Shown here: positions 16,640-27,194 of the stretch, piece after piece | How positions within the stretch are numbered: the first letter of the stretch is position 1 | Layout of the letters: the number at the start of each line of letters is the position of its first letter | Assembly: GCA_013299055.1 (NCBI GenBank) | Contig: JAAFKB010000022.1 | Span: forward strand, 1-46,202 | Origin: Sphaerotilus sp. | Lineage (GTDB): Bacteria > Pseudomonadota > Gammaproteobacteria > Burkholderiales > Burkholderiaceae_C | Length of the DNA: 46,202 nucleotides | Direction of reading: 5' to 3' | Notes under the pieces: model-generated | Databases searched by the model: none | Seen by the model: only the letters and a program-made list of their open reading frames with translations | What the model was told of the DNA's origin: nothing | Translations under genes and position numbers: made by a program

Positions 16640-19006
16640 ATGAGCAGCCGCCCGCCCACCGATTCCAGCCTCCACAGGGAAGCCTCGCGCTGGTCTGACG
16701 CTGTCGAACGTCGCCACCACGATGCGCGGCTGATGCAGATGCTGCTGCGCATCACGCCGATGGCGGCGGCCGTGGATTTCGGGCTGGGGTGGCTGGTGGC
16801 CTGGCTGGTGTACCCGGAGCTGGGCTGGGGCACGCACATGGTCTGGCCGCTGGGGTTGTGCGTGGTGGCGGTGGTCTATGGCATCGACAGCCTGCTCCAC
16901 CTGGGGCGCCCGCTGGAGGTGCTGGCCCAGCCGGCAGTGCGCTGGCGGCTGCTGGTGTACGTGTCGCTGGTGGCGGGGATGTTCGCTGGCATGGCCGTCT
17001 CCCTGTCGCCGGTGGTGACGGGGGAGCGGCGCTTCCTGCTGGCCATGCTGGCCGGCGGCTTGATCCCCGTCGGCGCCTTGTCGCTTGCGCCCGTGCGCCA
17101 GATGGCCTGGGTGTGGCTGGGCATCACGTCCGGCGGCGTGTTGTCCGCACTGCTTCAACTGGATCCGTTTGTCCGCAACGTCACCTGCGGGATGTTGCTG
17201 ATGATGGACATGATGCTGCTGGCCTCGGTGCAATCCGTGGGCAATGGTGTGGTGGCGCGGCTGCGGGCCGAAACCGCGGCGCTGCGGGGGCGGCAGTCGC
17301 TGGATCTGCTGTTGCGCGACTTCGAGACACAGGCGGACGACTGGCTCTGGGAGACCGACGCGGGCGGGCGGCTGCAACACGTCGCGCGGCCCATGGCACG
17401 GGCGCTGGGCTTCGACGACAGCGACCGGCTCATCGGCGTGCGGCTGGCCGACGTGCTGGGCGTGCGCGCACCGGTGGCCAGCCTGATCACGCACCTGCAT
17501 GGCGCCACCCCGTTCCGCGGCCTGGACTTGACCCTCTCGCCGCACCACCCGCAGGACACGCCGCGCATCTGGAGTCTCAGCGGGGTGCCCGTGTTCGACA
17601 GCGACGGCGTGCCGGCCGGCTGGCGCGGGCTGGTGCGGGATGTGACGCTGTTGCGCGAACAGGCACGCGAGCTGCACCGCCTGGCCCGCACCGATGTGCT
17701 GACCGGGCTGGCGAACCGGCATGTGCTGCAACAGCGTTGCGCCGAGACACGGACCTCGCCGACGCTGTGCCTGATCGACCTCGACCACTTCAAGGCGGTC
17801 AACGACACCCTCGGGCACGCGGTCGGTGACCGGCTGCTGCAGGAGATCGCTCGCCGCCTGACCGCCTGCGTGGCGCAGTGGTCACAGCCCGAGTCGGTGG
17901 TGCTGGCGCGGCTGGGCGGGGACGAGTTCGCCCTGCTGATCGACCAGCCGCTGACCCCGGCGGAGCGACAGGCGCGGGTGGGCGCGCTGCTGGCGGTGCT
18001 GCAACCGGTGTGGGAGGCGGATGCGCTGCGGCTGGAGGTGCGCGCCAGCATCGGCGTGGCCACCAGCGAAGCGGGCATCCCCGACGCCGAACGGCTGTTC
18101 CAGAACGCCGACCTCGCCCTCTACGCCGCCAAGGACAGCGGGCGCAACCAGATCTGCGTGTTCGACGCCGCCATGCGCGGCCGGATGCACCGCCGCGCCG
18201 GGGTGATCCGCGACATCGGCCTGCTGCTGGCCACGCCCGACGGCAGCCACCCGACCGCCGGGCGGCTGGCCGTCCACTATCAGCCGCAGTTCCGGCTGGA
18301 CACTGGTCAGCTCACCGGGGCCGAGGCGCTGCTGCGCTGGCAGCACCCGCGGTATGGCTGGGTCGAACCCGGCGAGTTCATCCCCTTGGCCGAAGAGACC
18401 GGGTTGATCGTGCCGCTGGACGAATGGGTCTTGCGCCGGGCGTGTGCCGAGGCCAAGGGCTGGCCTGCGTCGGTGCGGCTGGCCGTCAACCTGTCGGCGA
18501 CACAACTGGGCCGGGACGGGCTGGAGGCGGTGATCCAGACCGCCTTGTCCGACAGCGCCTTGCCGGCACCACAGCTGGAACTGGAGATCACCGAAACCGC
18601 CTTGATGGACGACCCGGACCGCGCCCTCGCGTGCGTGCAGTCACTGCGGTCACTGGGCCTGGGCATCGCACTCGACGACTTCGGCACTGGCTATTCGTCG
18701 CTGGCCCAGCTCGCCACACTGCCTGCGGACACGCTGAAGATCGACCGCAGCTTCGTCGCCGCGCTCGGTCGCGAGGGCAACGGGCAGGCCGAGGCGATCG
18801 TGCGGCTGATCGTCCAGCTGGCCCGCACGATGGGCATGCACACGCTGGCCGAAGGCGTGGAGACCGAGCGGCAGCGGACGGTGCTGCTGGCCTGTGGCTG
18901 CGAGATGGCGCAGGGCTTTCTCTGCAGCGCGGCGCTGGCGCCACAGGCGCTGCGCAGTCTGCTGCAACAGGGTGTGCGGACAGCGGCGGTCAGCGATCCG
19001 CGGTGA
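16640..19006 (+). CDS. Membrane-bound PAS-GGDEF-EAL c-di-GMP enzyme
   Basis: 788 aa. The N-terminal 200 residues contain about five to six hydrophobic segments (for example AAAVDFGLGWLVAWLVY, LLVYVSLVAGMFAGMAV, FLLAMLAGGLIPVGAL), a membrane sensor. A PAS-like domain follows (DFETQADDWLWETDAGGRL ... AGWRGLVRDVT). GGDEF carries DVLTGLANRH, DLDHFKAVNDTLGH and intact RLGGDEF. EAL carries AEALLRWQHP, VNLSATQL, ELEITETALMDD, LDDFGTGYSS and KIDRSF. It is a likely duplicate of the preceding gene: PAS, GGDEF and EAL blocks align motif by motif. Its 3' end overlaps the convergent sugar dehydratase gene by 17 bp. Confidence 0.92.
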   Translation: MSSRPPTDSSLHREASRWSDAVERRHHDARLMQMLLRITPMAAAVDFGLGWLVAWLVYPELGWGTHMVWPLGLCVVAVVYGIDSLLHLGRPLEVLAQPAVRWRLLVYVSLVAGMFAGMAVSLSPVVTGERRFLLAMLAGGLIPVGALSLAPVRQMAWVWLGITSGGVLSALLQLDPFVRNVTCGMLLMMDMMLLASVQSVGNGVVARLRAETAALRGRQSLDLLLRDFETQADDWLWETDAGGRLQHVARPMARALGFDDSDRLIGVRLADVLGVRAPVASLITHLHGATPFRGLDLTLSPHHPQDTPRIWSLSGVPVFDSDGVPAGWRGLVRDVTLLREQARELHRLARTDVLTGLANRHVLQQRCAETRTSPTLCLIDLDHFKAVNDTLGHAVGDRLLQEIARRLTACVAQWSQPESVVLARLGGDEFALLIDQPLTPAERQARVGALLAVLQPVWEADALRLEVRASIGVATSEAGIPDAERLFQNADLALYAAKDSGRNQICVFDAAMRGRMHRRAGVIRDIGLLLATPDGSHPTAGRLAVHYQPQFRLDTGQLTGAEALLRWQHPRYGWVEPGEFIPLAEETGLIVPLDEWVLRRACAEAKGWPASVRLAVNLSATQLGRDGLEAVIQTALSDSALPAPQLELEITETALMDDPDRALACVQSLRSLGLGIALDDFGTGYSSLAQLATLPADTLKIDRSFVAALGREGNGQAEAIVRLIVQLARTMGMHTLAEGVETERQRTVLLACGCEMAQGFLCSAALAPQALRSLLQQGVRTAAVSDPR

Positions 19007-20900
19007 GGCCCGCGGGGGATGTCGCGGACAACGGGCGAGCCGGCTGGTATTCCCCCACCAGGCGCGCCAGTCGCTCGCGCACCTCGTCGTCGCTGGCCAC
19101 CGAGCGCGCCGCGGCCCAGTCGAGCAGCGCCTGCACATCCGCCGAGCGGTCGTCCAGCCGGGCGATGCGCAGCCGCTCGAAGCGGGTCGGCAGTGTGGCA
19201 TCCGCGTCCGCCAGCAGCTCTTCAAAGAGCTTCTCACCCGGCCGCAGTCCGCTGAAGGCGATCGGAATCTCAGCCAGCGTGTGCCCGCTCAGGCGAATCA
19301 GGTCACGCGCCAGATCGACGATCTTCACCGGCTCGCCCATGTCGAGCACGAACACCTGCCCACCTTCGCCGATCGCCCCGGCCTGCACCACCAGCCGTGC
19401 AGCCTCCGGAATCGTCATGAAGAAGCGCGTGATGTCCGGGTGCGTCACCGTCACCGGGCCGCCGCGGGCGATCTGCTCCTTGAACTTGGGGATCACGCTG
19501 CCCGAGGAGCCGAGCACGTTGCCGAAGCGCACCGCCATGCAGCGCGTGCGCCCCCCCTCGGCGGCGACCTGTGCGGCGAGCTTGGCGATCACCATCTCGG
19601 CGGCGCGCTTGGTCGCCCCCATGACGTTGGTCGGGTTCACCGCCTTGTCGGTGGAGATCAGCACGAAACGTTCGGCGCCGGCGGCGGCAGCGGCGCTGGC
19701 CGCCCGCCACGTCCCCAGCGTGTTGTTGCGCACGGCGGCGAAGGCGTTGTCGTCCTCCATCAGCGGCACGTGCTTGTAGGCGGCGGCGTGGAACACGACC
19801 TGCGGGCGCACGCGGGCGAAGGTGGCGCGCAGGTGCTCCGGGTCGCGCACGTCGCCGACCAGCCGCACCAGCGGAAGGTGCGGGAAGGTCTCGGTCAGCT
19901 CCTGCTCGATGCGGTAGAGCGCGAACTCGCTCAGCTCGTACAGCACCAGCCGCAATGGGCCATAACGCGCCACCTGCCGGCACAGCTCCGAGCCGATCGA
20001 GCCGCCGGCCCCCGTGATGAGCACCACCTTGCCCGACAGGCACTCGCTGATGCCGCCCTCGTCGAGCTGCACCGGGGCGCGGCCGAGCAGGTCGTCCGGT
20101 TCGATCTCGCGCACCTGCGCCACTGCCTGCCCGTCGCGCAGTTCGGCCGCGGTGGGCACGGTGACGACCGGCAGCGCGGTGGCGGCGGCGAGGTCGAGGG
20201 CGCGGCGGCGGCGATCAGGCGCAGCGGACGGCATGGCGACGATGAGGTGGGTGATGCCGTGGACCTCGCTCCAGCGGGCGGCACTGTCCAGCGGACCGAG
20301 CACGGGCACGTTGCCGATGCGGGCGCCGTGCTTGCGCGGGTCGTCGTCGAGCAGGCCGACCACGACCCAGCCGTGGTGCTGGATGCCGGCGATCAGCAGC
20401 TTGGCGGCGTCGCCGGCACCCAGGACGAGGGCGCGGCGGGTCTCGTGCATCGAGCCGGAGATCTGGCCGCGCATGTGCTCGTACAGCATCCGGTAGCCGA
20501 TCCGGGTCATCGCCAGCGCCATCAGCGTGAACACCGGGTGCAGCGCCAGCACCGCACGCGGCACCGCCACGAGCTGCGCCATCAGCACACCCACCGCCGT
20601 CACCATGCCCGCCATCGCACAGGCGACCGTGAGCCGCTGCACCTCACCGAAGCCCGAGAAGCGCCACATGCCCTTGGGCACCTTCAGCACGACAAACACC
20701 GCCAGGTAGACCACCAGCATCCCGGCCAGCACCCAGCCGTCGTAGTCCGGCCGGGCGTTCAGCCAGCGGTCGAAGCCCATGCGGAACAGGTAGGTGAAGT
20801 TCCAGCACAGGGCGATGATCACCGCGTCGATGGCCAGCGCCAGCGGCTCGCGGTGCGGACGGATGCGGGTGAGGAGGGTGTCGAGGTGGTGCCAGGTCAT
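18990..20900 (-). CDS. Nucleoside-diphosphate sugar 4,6-dehydratase, CapD/WbpM/FlaA1-like, membrane-anchored
   Basis: 636 aa. Four transmembrane helices lie in the first 150 residues, then a CoA-binding-like Rossmann domain ([18 protein letters not shown]). The catalytic SDR domain from about residue 290 carries [55 protein letters not shown] and [15 protein letters not shown]. The large form of this family (WbpM, CapD) dehydrates UDP-GlcNAc-type sugars for O-antigen, capsule or glycan synthesis at the inner membrane. In place of Tyr-x-x-x-Lys it has Met-Gly-Ala-Thr-Lys, normal for the WbpM branch. The ATG at 20898-20900 is preferred to 20939. No other polysaccharide gene is nearby. Confidence 0.92.
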   Translation of the reverse strand: MTWHHLDTLLTRIRPHREPLALAIDAVIIALCWNFTYLFRMGFDRWLNARPDYDGWVLAGMLVVYLAVFVVLKVPKGMWRFSGFGEVQRLTVACAMAGMVTAVGVLMAQLVAVPRAVLALHPVFTLMALAMTRIGYRMLYEHMRGQISGSMHETRRALVLGAGDAAKLLIAGIQHHGWVVVGLLDDDPRKHGARIGNVPVLGPLDSAARWSEVHGITHLIVAMPSAAPDRRRRALDLAAATALPVVTVPTAAELRDGQAVAQVREIEPDDLLGRAPVQLDEGGISECLSGKVVLITGAGGSIGSELCRQVARYGPLRLVLYELSEFALYRIEQELTETFPHLPLVRLVGDVRDPEHLRATFARVRPQVVFHAAAYKHVPLMEDDNAFAAVRNNTLGTWRAASAAAAAGAERFVLISTDKAVNPTNVMGATKRAAEMVIAKLAAQVAAEGGRTRCMAVRFGNVLGSSGSVIPKFKEQIARGGPVTVTHPDITRFFMTIPEAARLVVQAGAIGEGGQVFVLDMGEPVKIVDLARDLIRLSGHTLAEIPIAFSGLRPGEKLFEELLADADATLPTRFERLRIARLDDRSADVQALLDWAAARSVASDDEVRERLARLVGEYQPARPLSATSPAGLTADR

Positions 20901-20969
20901 CGGCGTGCCCGTGGGCGCCCCTGAATGCAAGGCAGGCATTCTAGTGACGGACCGCCAGGCACGGCACGC

Positions 20970-20975
20970 GATAAT
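20970..20975 (+). promoter_or_regulatory. Candidate -10 for leuS-lptE-holA
   Basis: GATAAT, 51 bases before the leuS start codon, in the gap with the divergent dehydratase gene. The -35 box is not clear. Confidence 0.35.
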
Positions 20976-21026
20976 CCGGAGATCGGGCGTCCTTGCCCGC
21001 CGCCAGTCCACGAGTTCCGCGCCGCC

Positions 21027-23699
21027 ATGAGCCTCCCAGACCGCTACGACCCCACCGCCGTCGAATCCGCCGCCCAGACCGCCTGGCGCGCCGCCGATGC
21101 CTACCGCGTGGGCGAAGACCAGACCCGCCCCAAGTTCTACGCCTGCTCGATGCTGCCCTACCCCTCGGGCAAGCTGCACATGGGCCATGTGCGCAACTAC
21201 ACCATCAACGACATGCTGACCCGGCAGCTGCGGATGAAGGGCTACAACGTGCTGATGCCGATGGGCTGGGATGCGTTCGGGTTGCCGGCGGAGAACGCCG
21301 CGCTGAAGAACGCCGTGCCGCCCGAGAAGTGGACGCGCGAGAACATCGCCTACATGAAGACCCAGATGCAGGCGATGGGGCTGGCGATCGACTGGTCGCG
21401 TGAAGTGGCGACATGCGACCCCGAGTACTACAAGTGGAACCAGTGGCTGTTCCTGAAGATGCTGGAAGCCGGCATCGCCGAGCGCCGCACGCAGGTCGTG
21501 AACTGGGATCCGGTGGACATGACCGTGCTGGCCAACGAGCAGGTGATCGACGGCAAGGGCTGGCGCTCGGGCGCGGTGGTCGAGAAGCGCGAGATTCCGG
21601 GCTACTACCTGAACATCGTGCAGTACGCCGACGAGCTGCTGTCGGCCGTGGCCAATCCGGAAGACCCGAACTACCTCAGCGGCTGGCCCGAGCGCGTGCG
21701 GCTGATGCAGGAGAACTGGATCGGCAAGAGCGAGGGCGTGCGCTTTGCCTTCCCGCACGAGATCGCGGGTGCCGATGGCGCGCTGATCCAGGGCGGCAAG
21801 CTGTACGTCTTCACGACACGCGCCGACACCATCATGGGCGTGACCTTCTGCGCAGTGGCCCCCGAGCATCCGCTGGCCGCGCACGCTGCCGCGACGAACC
21901 CTCTGCTTGCCGCCTTCATCGCCGAATGCGGACAGGGCGGCACGACCGAAGCCGAACTCGCCACGCAGGAAAAGAAGGGCATGCCCACCGGGCTGTTCGT
22001 CACGCATCCGCTGACGGGCGCGCAGGTCGAGGTCTGGGTCGGCAACTACGTGCTGATGGGCTATGGCGACGGCGCCGTGATGGGCGTGCCGGCGCATGAC
22101 GAGCGCGACTTCGCGTTCGCAAAGAAGTACGGCATCGAGATCAAGCAGGTCGTGCGGCTCGCGCAGGCGGGCGACGAGGCGTTTTCGCTCGACGCCTGGG
22201 CCGACTGGTACGGCGACAAGCAGCGCGCCGTCTGCGTCAACTCGGGCGAGCTGGACGGGCTGCCGTGCAAGGAGGCCGTCTCCAAGGTGGCCGACCTGCT
22301 CGGCGCCAAGGGCCTCGGCGAGAAGAAGACCACCTGGCGCCTGCGCGACTGGGGCATCAGCCGCCAGCGCTACTGGGGCACGCCGATCCCGATCATCCAC
22401 TGCGACGACTGCGGCGCGGTGCCGGTGCCGGCCGCCGACCTGCCGGTCGTGCTGCCGATCGACTGCGTGCCGGACGGCTCGGGCAACCCGCTGAAGAAGC
22501 GCACCGACTTCCTGAACGTCGCCTGCCCCTGCTGCGGCAAACCGGCGCAGCGCGAGACGGACACGATGGACACCTTCGTGGACTCGTCGTGGTACTTCAT
22601 GCGCTACTGCGACGCGCAGAACTCCGAGCAGATGGTCGCCGGTGGCACCGACTACTGGATGCCGATGGACCAGTACATCGGCGGCATCGAACACGCGATC
22701 CTGCACCTGCTCTATGCCCGCTTCTGGACCAAGGTGATGCGCGACCTGAAGCTGGTGAAGGTCCACGAGCCGTTCACCAAGCTGCTGACGCAGGGCATGG
22801 TGCTCAATCACATCTACTCGCGCCGCACCGACAAGGGTGGCATCGAGTATTTCTGGCCGCACGAGGTCGAGAACGTGTTCGACGCGGGCGGCAAGACCGT
22901 CGTCGGCGCGAAGCTGAAATCGGATGGCTCGGCGGTGGACTACGGCGGCGTGGGCACGATGTCCAAGTCGAAGAACAACGGCGTCGATCCGCAAGACCTG
23001 ATCAACCAGTACGGCGCCGACACCGCCCGCCTGTTCGTGATGTTCGCGTCGCCGCCGGAGCAGACGCTGGAATGGAACGACTCGGGCGTCGAGGGCGCGC
23101 ACCGCTTCCTGAAGCGCGTCTGGGGCTTCGCGGCGAAGCACGAGGCGGCCCTCTGCGCCGCGACGGCGGGTGACCTCAGCGGCGCGGCGCTGCGCGGCGA
23201 GGCGAAGACGCTGCGCCGGGAGCTGCATCTGGCGCTGCGCCAGGTCAGCCACGACTACGAGCGCATGCAGTACAACACCGTGGTGTCCGGCTGCATGAAG
23301 GTGCTCAACGCGCTCGAAGCGTTCAAGGCCGATGGCAGCGCGGGCGACCAGGCCGTGTTGTGCGAGGGCGTGTCGCTGCTGCTGCGCATGCTCTACCCGG
23401 CCTGTCCGCACCTGACCTTCAGCCTCTGGCGCACGCTGGGCTTCTCGGCACGGCTGGGCGACCTGCTCGACGCGCCGTGGCCGCCAGTCGACGAGGCCGC
23501 GCTGGTGCAGGACGAGATCGAGCTGGTGCTGCAGGTCAACGGCAAGACGCGCGGGTCGATCAAGGTGCCGGCTGGCGCGGACAAGGCGACGATCGAAGCC
23601 GTGGCCGCCGCCAGCGCCGAAGTCGCCAAGTTCGCCGAGGGCAAGCCGCCGAAGAAGATCATCGTCGTCCCTGGCCGCCTCGTGAACGTGGTGGTCTGA
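21027..23699 (+). CDS. leuS: Leucyl-tRNA synthetase
   Basis: 890 aa class Ia synthetase. Signature HIGH as HMGH in [21 protein letters not shown] as TMSKSKNN at about residue 652. The CP1 editing domain ([12 protein letters not shown], then [17 protein letters not shown]) has its conserved Asp. A zinc-type Cys cluster is visible in HCDDCG and ACPCCG. The C terminus ([18 protein letters not shown]) is the usual leucine-specific tail. Start ATG at 21027 gives [13 protein letters not shown]; the frame runs upstream but homologues start here. First gene of a compact three-gene unit with lptE (4-bp gap) and holA, an order conserved in many proteobacteria. Confidence 0.98.
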   Translation: MSLPDRYDPTAVESAAQTAWRAADAYRVGEDQTRPKFYACSMLPYPSGKLHMGHVRNYTINDMLTRQLRMKGYNVLMPMGWDAFGLPAENAALKNAVPPEKWTRENIAYMKTQMQAMGLAIDWSREVATCDPEYYKWNQWLFLKMLEAGIAERRTQVVNWDPVDMTVLANEQVIDGKGWRSGAVVEKREIPGYYLNIVQYADELLSAVANPEDPNYLSGWPERVRLMQENWIGKSEGVRFAFPHEIAGADGALIQGGKLYVFTTRADTIMGVTFCAVAPEHPLAAHAAATNPLLAAFIAECGQGGTTEAELATQEKKGMPTGLFVTHPLTGAQVEVWVGNYVLMGYGDGAVMGVPAHDERDFAFAKKYGIEIKQVVRLAQAGDEAFSLDAWADWYGDKQRAVCVNSGELDGLPCKEAVSKVADLLGAKGLGEKKTTWRLRDWGISRQRYWGTPIPIIHCDDCGAVPVPAADLPVVLPIDCVPDGSGNPLKKRTDFLNVACPCCGKPAQRETDTMDTFVDSSWYFMRYCDAQNSEQMVAGGTDYWMPMDQYIGGIEHAILHLLYARFWTKVMRDLKLVKVHEPFTKLLTQGMVLNHIYSRRTDKGGIEYFWPHEVENVFDAGGKTVVGAKLKSDGSAVDYGGVGTMSKSKNNGVDPQDLINQYGADTARLFVMFASPPEQTLEWNDSGVEGAHRFLKRVWGFAAKHEAALCAATAGDLSGAALRGEAKTLRRELHLALRQVSHDYERMQYNTVVSGCMKVLNALEAFKADGSAGDQAVLCEGVSLLLRMLYPACPHLTFSLWRTLGFSARLGDLLDAPWPPVDEAALVQDEIELVLQVNGKTRGSIKVPAGADKATIEAVAAASAEVAKFAEGKPPKKIIVVPGRLVNVVV

Positions 23700-23703
23700 C
23701 GCG

Positions 23704-24192
23704 ATGCAGCGGCGCCTGTTCGCACTGGCGACAGCCTCGGCGCTGGCCGGCTGCGGCTTCCAGCTGCGCCGTCCGCCGGAGCTGCAGCTCAAGCGCGTGT
23801 TCCTCACCGGCTTCGACCGCTTCTCGCCGATGGGCGACGAGCTGCGCCGGCAGTTGCGTGCCAGCCCTGGCGTCGTGCTGACCGAGACCCTGGCGGAGGC
23901 GGATCTGGCGCTGGACGCGCTGGAGGATGCCCGCGAGCAGGTGGTGGCCGCCTCGACCGCCGCCGGGCAGGTGCGCGAGCTGACGCTGCGGGCGCGGCTG
24001 CGCTTCAAGGTCCGCACGCCAGCCGGCCGTGAACGCATCGCCCCGACCGAGCTGACGCTGACCCGCGACGTGAGCTACAGCGAGACCTCGGCACTCGCCA
24101 AGGAACAGGAGATCGCGCTGCTGTTCCGCTCGATGCACACCGATCTGGCGGCGCAGGTGCTGCGGCGCCTGGCGGCACTCGGACCAGGTTGA
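23704..24192 (+). CDS. lptE: LPS-assembly lipoprotein LptE
   Basis: 162 aa. A lipoprotein signal peptide ends in the lipobox LAGC with Cys17 as the acylation site, followed directly by GFQLRR as in other LptE (GFxLRG). LptE plugs the LptD barrel in the outer membrane and helps deliver LPS to the surface. The body holds the beta-strand pattern RELTLRARLRFKVRT and LTRDVSYSET typical of the family. It lies between leuS and holA (gaps 4 and 12 bp), the standard location. An outer-membrane LPS factor implies a Gram-negative host. Confidence 0.95.
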   Translation: MQRRLFALATASALAGCGFQLRRPPELQLKRVFLTGFDRFSPMGDELRRQLRASPGVVLTETLAEADLALDALEDAREQVVAASTAAGQVRELTLRARLRFKVRTPAGRERIAPTELTLTRDVSYSETSALAKEQEIALLFRSMHTDLAAQVLRRLAALGPG

Positions 24193-24204
24193 GCGGAGTC
24201 GGCC

Positions 24205-25293
24205 ATGCAACTGCGCGCTGACCAGCTCCCCCAGGCGCTCGCCAAGGGCCTGCGTCCGCTCTACGTCATCCACGGCGACGAGCCGCTGCTGGCCCAGGAA
24301 GCCGCCGACGCGGTCCGTGCCGCGGCGCGTGCAGCGGGCTACAGCGAGCGCAGCGTCCACACCGTCGCCGGGGCACATTTCGACTGGTCCGGCCTGCTCG
24401 GCGAGGCCAGCGCGCTGAGCCTGTTTGCCGACCGGCGCGTGATCGAGATCCGCATCCCTTCCGGCAAGCCGGGCAAGGACGGCTCGGAGGCGCTGCAGCG
24501 GTATGTGCAGACGCTGTCCGACGACAACCTGACCCTCATCCTGCTGCCGAAACTCGACCGCACGCAGCAGACCAGCGCCTGGTTCACCGCGCTCGACGGC
24601 GCCGGCGTGAGCGTGCGCATCGACCCGGTGGAGCGCCGCGCCCTGCCGCAGTGGATCGCGCAGCGGCTGGCGGCGCAGGGCCTGCGCATCGAGGACGGCG
24701 AGGCGGGGCAGCACGCGCTGGCCTTCTTCGCCGACCGCATCGAGGGCAACCTGCTCGCCGCACACCAGGAGATCAGCAAGCTCGCGCTGCTGCACGCCCC
24801 GGCCGATCCACGCGGCGCGCCCACCGTGCTGACGCGGGCGCAGATCGAGTCGTCGGTGCTGAACGTGGCGCGCTATGACGTGTTCAAGCTCGGCGAGGCG
24901 GTGCTGGCGGGGCAGGTGACGCGGGCGCTGCGCATGCTCGACGGGCTGGAAGCGGAGGGCGAAGCCGCGGTGCTGGTCCACTGGACGCTGGCCGACGACC
25001 TGCGCGGGTTGCAGCGGGTCCACGCCGCCACGCTGCAGGGCAAGCCGCTGCCACTGGCGCTGCGGGATGCTCGGGTCTGGGGCGTGAAGGAGAAGCTGTT
25101 CGAGCGCGTGGTGCCGCAGCTCGATGCGGCCACGCTCGTCGGGCTGATCGCCGCCGCGCACACGGTGGACGGCATCGTCAAGGGTGTGCCCGATCCGCTG
25201 TGGCCGGCCGAGCCGTGGGCGGCGCTGCGGCGGCTGGTGCTGCTGACGGTGCAGGCGGTGCAGCGCAAGGGGCCGCGGCTGGCGCTGACCTGA
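24205..25293 (+). CDS. holA: DNA polymerase III delta subunit
   Basis: 362 aa clamp-loader wrench subunit. N-terminal LRPLYVIHGDEPLLAQEAADAVR is the typical opening; NLTLILLPKLDR follows, and FFADRIEGNLLAAHQEISKLALL is the strongest family block. It opens the beta sliding clamp during loading. As usual for delta, it keeps the AAA+ fold without a working Walker A site. Last gene of leuS-lptE-holA, convergent with the CoA-handling gene downstream (28-bp gap). Confidence 0.96.
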   Translation: MQLRADQLPQALAKGLRPLYVIHGDEPLLAQEAADAVRAAARAAGYSERSVHTVAGAHFDWSGLLGEASALSLFADRRVIEIRIPSGKPGKDGSEALQRYVQTLSDDNLTLILLPKLDRTQQTSAWFTALDGAGVSVRIDPVERRALPQWIAQRLAAQGLRIEDGEAGQHALAFFADRIEGNLLAAHQEISKLALLHAPADPRGAPTVLTRAQIESSVLNVARYDVFKLGEAVLAGQVTRALRMLDGLEAEGEAAVLVHWTLADDLRGLQRVHAATLQGKPLPLALRDARVWGVKEKLFERVVPQLDAATLVGLIAAAHTVDGIVKGVPDPLWPAEPWAALRRLVLLTVQAVQRKGPRLALT

Positions 25294-25321
25294 ACAGCGT
25301 CGAGCGGGAGGCCCCACCACT

Positions 25322-26461
25322 TCAGCGCAGGGTCATGGCAGGCGCCGTCAGCCGCCGCAACCCGTCTTCCTGTGTCCCCACGCACCGCCCGAACAGCGCC
25401 TCGTGCGCATCCAGCACCGGCGTGACACAGCAATCCGCCCCCGCGAACCGCTCGACCCACACCGCCAGCGGCCGGCTCGCGACCAGCGCCCCCAGCTCGT
25501 CGATCAGCGCCCGCGCTGCCGTGCTGCCCGGCGCTTCCCCCAGGCTCCAGTGCCGCCCGGCCCAGTCCTCGCGCCCGAGCACCGCGCACACGCCCCGCCA
25601 GAACTTCAGCTCCAGCGCGCCCACCGCCAGCCAGCGGTCGTCGGCGCAGCGGTAGAGGTTGTAGCAAGGCACGCCGCCATTGAGCAGCGACGCCCCCGCC
25701 TGTGGGGCCGCACCCTCGGCCAGCGCGTCGGTGCCGAGGATCACCTGGTGCTGCCGCACCGCGTCCGTCATCGACACATCGACCCAGCGGCCCTGCCCCG
25801 TCCACTGCGCACCGAGCAGGGCGGCCAGCGTGCCGATCGCCGCCGTCTGCGCGCCGCCCAGCTGGTCGGCGATCTGCAGATGGCTGAACACGGGTCGGCC
25901 GTCGGGTGTGCGCGTCTGGTCGATCACGCCGGCCAGCGAGAGGTAGTTCAGGTCATGCCCAGCCGCCAGCCGCAGCGGGCCGTCCTGCCCGTGGCCGCTG
26001 ATGCTGGTCAGCACGATCGCCGGGTGGATCGCCCGCAGCGCCTCGTAGCCCAGGCCAAGCCGCTCCATCACGCCGGGGCGAAAACCCTCGACCACGGCGT
26101 GCGCCTCGGCCACCAGCGCGCGCAGCGTGGCGAGCTGGCCCGGCTGCTTCAGGTCGAGCACGAGGCGGCGCTTGCCGTGGTTGACGACGCGGTAGAAGTG
26201 CGAGACACCGTCTTCTCCCGGTCCCATGAACGCCGCGTCATCCCCCGGCAGACCAGGGCGACCAGCCAGCGGCGGCTCGACCTTGAGCACCTGCGCGCCC
26301 AGATCGGCCAGATGCTTGCAGGCCATCGGGCCGGGCAGCAACCGTGACAGGTCGAGCACCCGCAGCGGGGCCAGCGGCGGCTGACGTGCATCGACGGGCA
26401 GCGTCGCGTGGGCCAGGATCGGCTCGGCGGCGTCCCAGTGGGCGGACCAGGTGGCGGACAT
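25322..26461 (-). CDS. CaiB/BaiF-family enzyme, alpha-methylacyl-CoA racemase-like
   Basis: 379 aa family III CoA-transferase fold: LRVLDLSRLLPGPMACKHLADLGAQ, KVEPP, and YRVVNHGKRRLVLDLK. Residues expected of an alpha-methylacyl-CoA racemase are present: His169 in AGHDLNY, Asp199 in the IADQLGGA region, and a Glu in WLAVGALELKFW, where transferases differ. It would interconvert the 2-methyl stereocentre of acyl-CoAs in branched-chain or steroid-type degradation. A formyl/acyl-CoA transferase cannot be excluded. The N terminus carries about 30 extra residues before the fold starts. It lies 20 bp downstream of rpe on the same strand, with no evident pathway link. Confidence 0.8.
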   Translation of the reverse strand: MSATWSAHWDAAEPILAHATLPVDARQPPLAPLRVLDLSRLLPGPMACKHLADLGAQVLKVEPPLAGRPGLPGDDAAFMGPGEDGVSHFYRVVNHGKRRLVLDLKQPGQLATLRALVAEAHAVVEGFRPGVMERLGLGYEALRAIHPAIVLTSISGHGQDGPLRLAAGHDLNYLSLAGVIDQTRTPDGRPVFSHLQIADQLGGAQTAAIGTLAALLGAQWTGQGRWVDVSMTDAVRQHQVILGTDALAEGAAPQAGASLLNGGVPCYNLYRCADDRWLAVGALELKFWRGVCAVLGREDWAGRHWSLGEAPGSTAARALIDELGALVASRPLAVWVERFAGADCCVTPVLDAHEALFGRCVGTQEDGLRRLTAPAMTLR

Positions 26462-26481
26462 GGGTGAACCTTCCGGGCAGG

Positions 26482-27168
26482 TCAGCGGGCGAGTTCGCTG
26501 CGCATCGCGTCGACCACGCGGGCGTAGTCGGGCGTGTTGAAGATCGCGCTACCCGCCACGAAGGTGTCAGCCCCCGCGTCGGCCACGCGGCGGATGTTGT
26601 CGATCTTGATGCCGCCGTCCACCTCCAGCCGGATGTCGCGTCCGCTGGCGTCGATGATCTTCCGGGCCTTCTCGATCTTGCGCAGCGCCGAGTCGATGAA
26701 GCTCTGCCCGCCGAAGCCGGGATTCACGCTCATGATCAGGATCAGGTCCACCCGGTCGATCACCCACTCCAGCACGTCCAGCGGCTCGGCCGGGTTGAAC
26801 ACCAGGCCCGCCTTCACCCCCTCGGCCTGGATGAGCTGCAAGGTGCGATCGACGTGCGCCGAGGCGTCTGGGTGGAAGCTCACCAGATCGGCACCCGCCT
26901 TGCAGAAGGCCTGCGCCAGCGCATCGACCGGCGACACCATCAGATGCACGTCGATCGGGGCGGGCGTGCCGTCCGGCTTCACAGAATGCTGTTTCAGCGC
27001 CTGGCAGACCATTGGCCCGAAGGTCAGGTTGGGCACGTAATGGTTGTCCATCACGTCGAAGTGGATCCAGTCGGCGCCGGCGGCGAGCACGTTCTTCACT
27101 TCGTCGCCCAGGCGGGCGAAGTCGGCGGACAGGATGGAGGGGGCGATGCGGTAGGTGGGGGTCGTCAT
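26482..27168 (-). CDS. rpe: Ribulose-phosphate 3-epimerase
   Basis: 228 aa TIM-barrel enzyme interconverting ribulose-5-phosphate and xylulose-5-phosphate. Motifs: [16 protein letters not shown] (Ser and first-strand contacts), [20 protein letters not shown] (His and Asp metal/catalytic residues), [18 protein letters not shown], and the catalytic Asp in EVDGGI. GSAIF closes the phosphate pocket. The ATG at 27166-27168 is chosen over the start at 27228 because homologues begin just before YRIAPSIL. It is followed on the same strand by the racemase-like gene. Confidence 0.97.
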   Translation of the reverse strand: MTTPTYRIAPSILSADFARLGDEVKNVLAAGADWIHFDVMDNHYVPNLTFGPMVCQALKQHSVKPDGTPAPIDVHLMVSPVDALAQAFCKAGADLVSFHPDASAHVDRTLQLIQAEGVKAGLVFNPAEPLDVLEWVIDRVDLILIMSVNPGFGGQSFIDSALRKIEKARKIIDASGRDIRLEVDGGIKIDNIRRVADAGADTFVAGSAIFNTPDYARVVDAMRSELAR

Positions 27169-27194
27169 GCCCCGGATTCTAGGGAACAGCGCGG

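Noticed and set aside
18990..24038. Very long minus-strand open frame running through leuS and lptE
   Set aside because: Only the part below 20900 has a real protein signature; the rest is the GC-rich antisense shadow of leuS.
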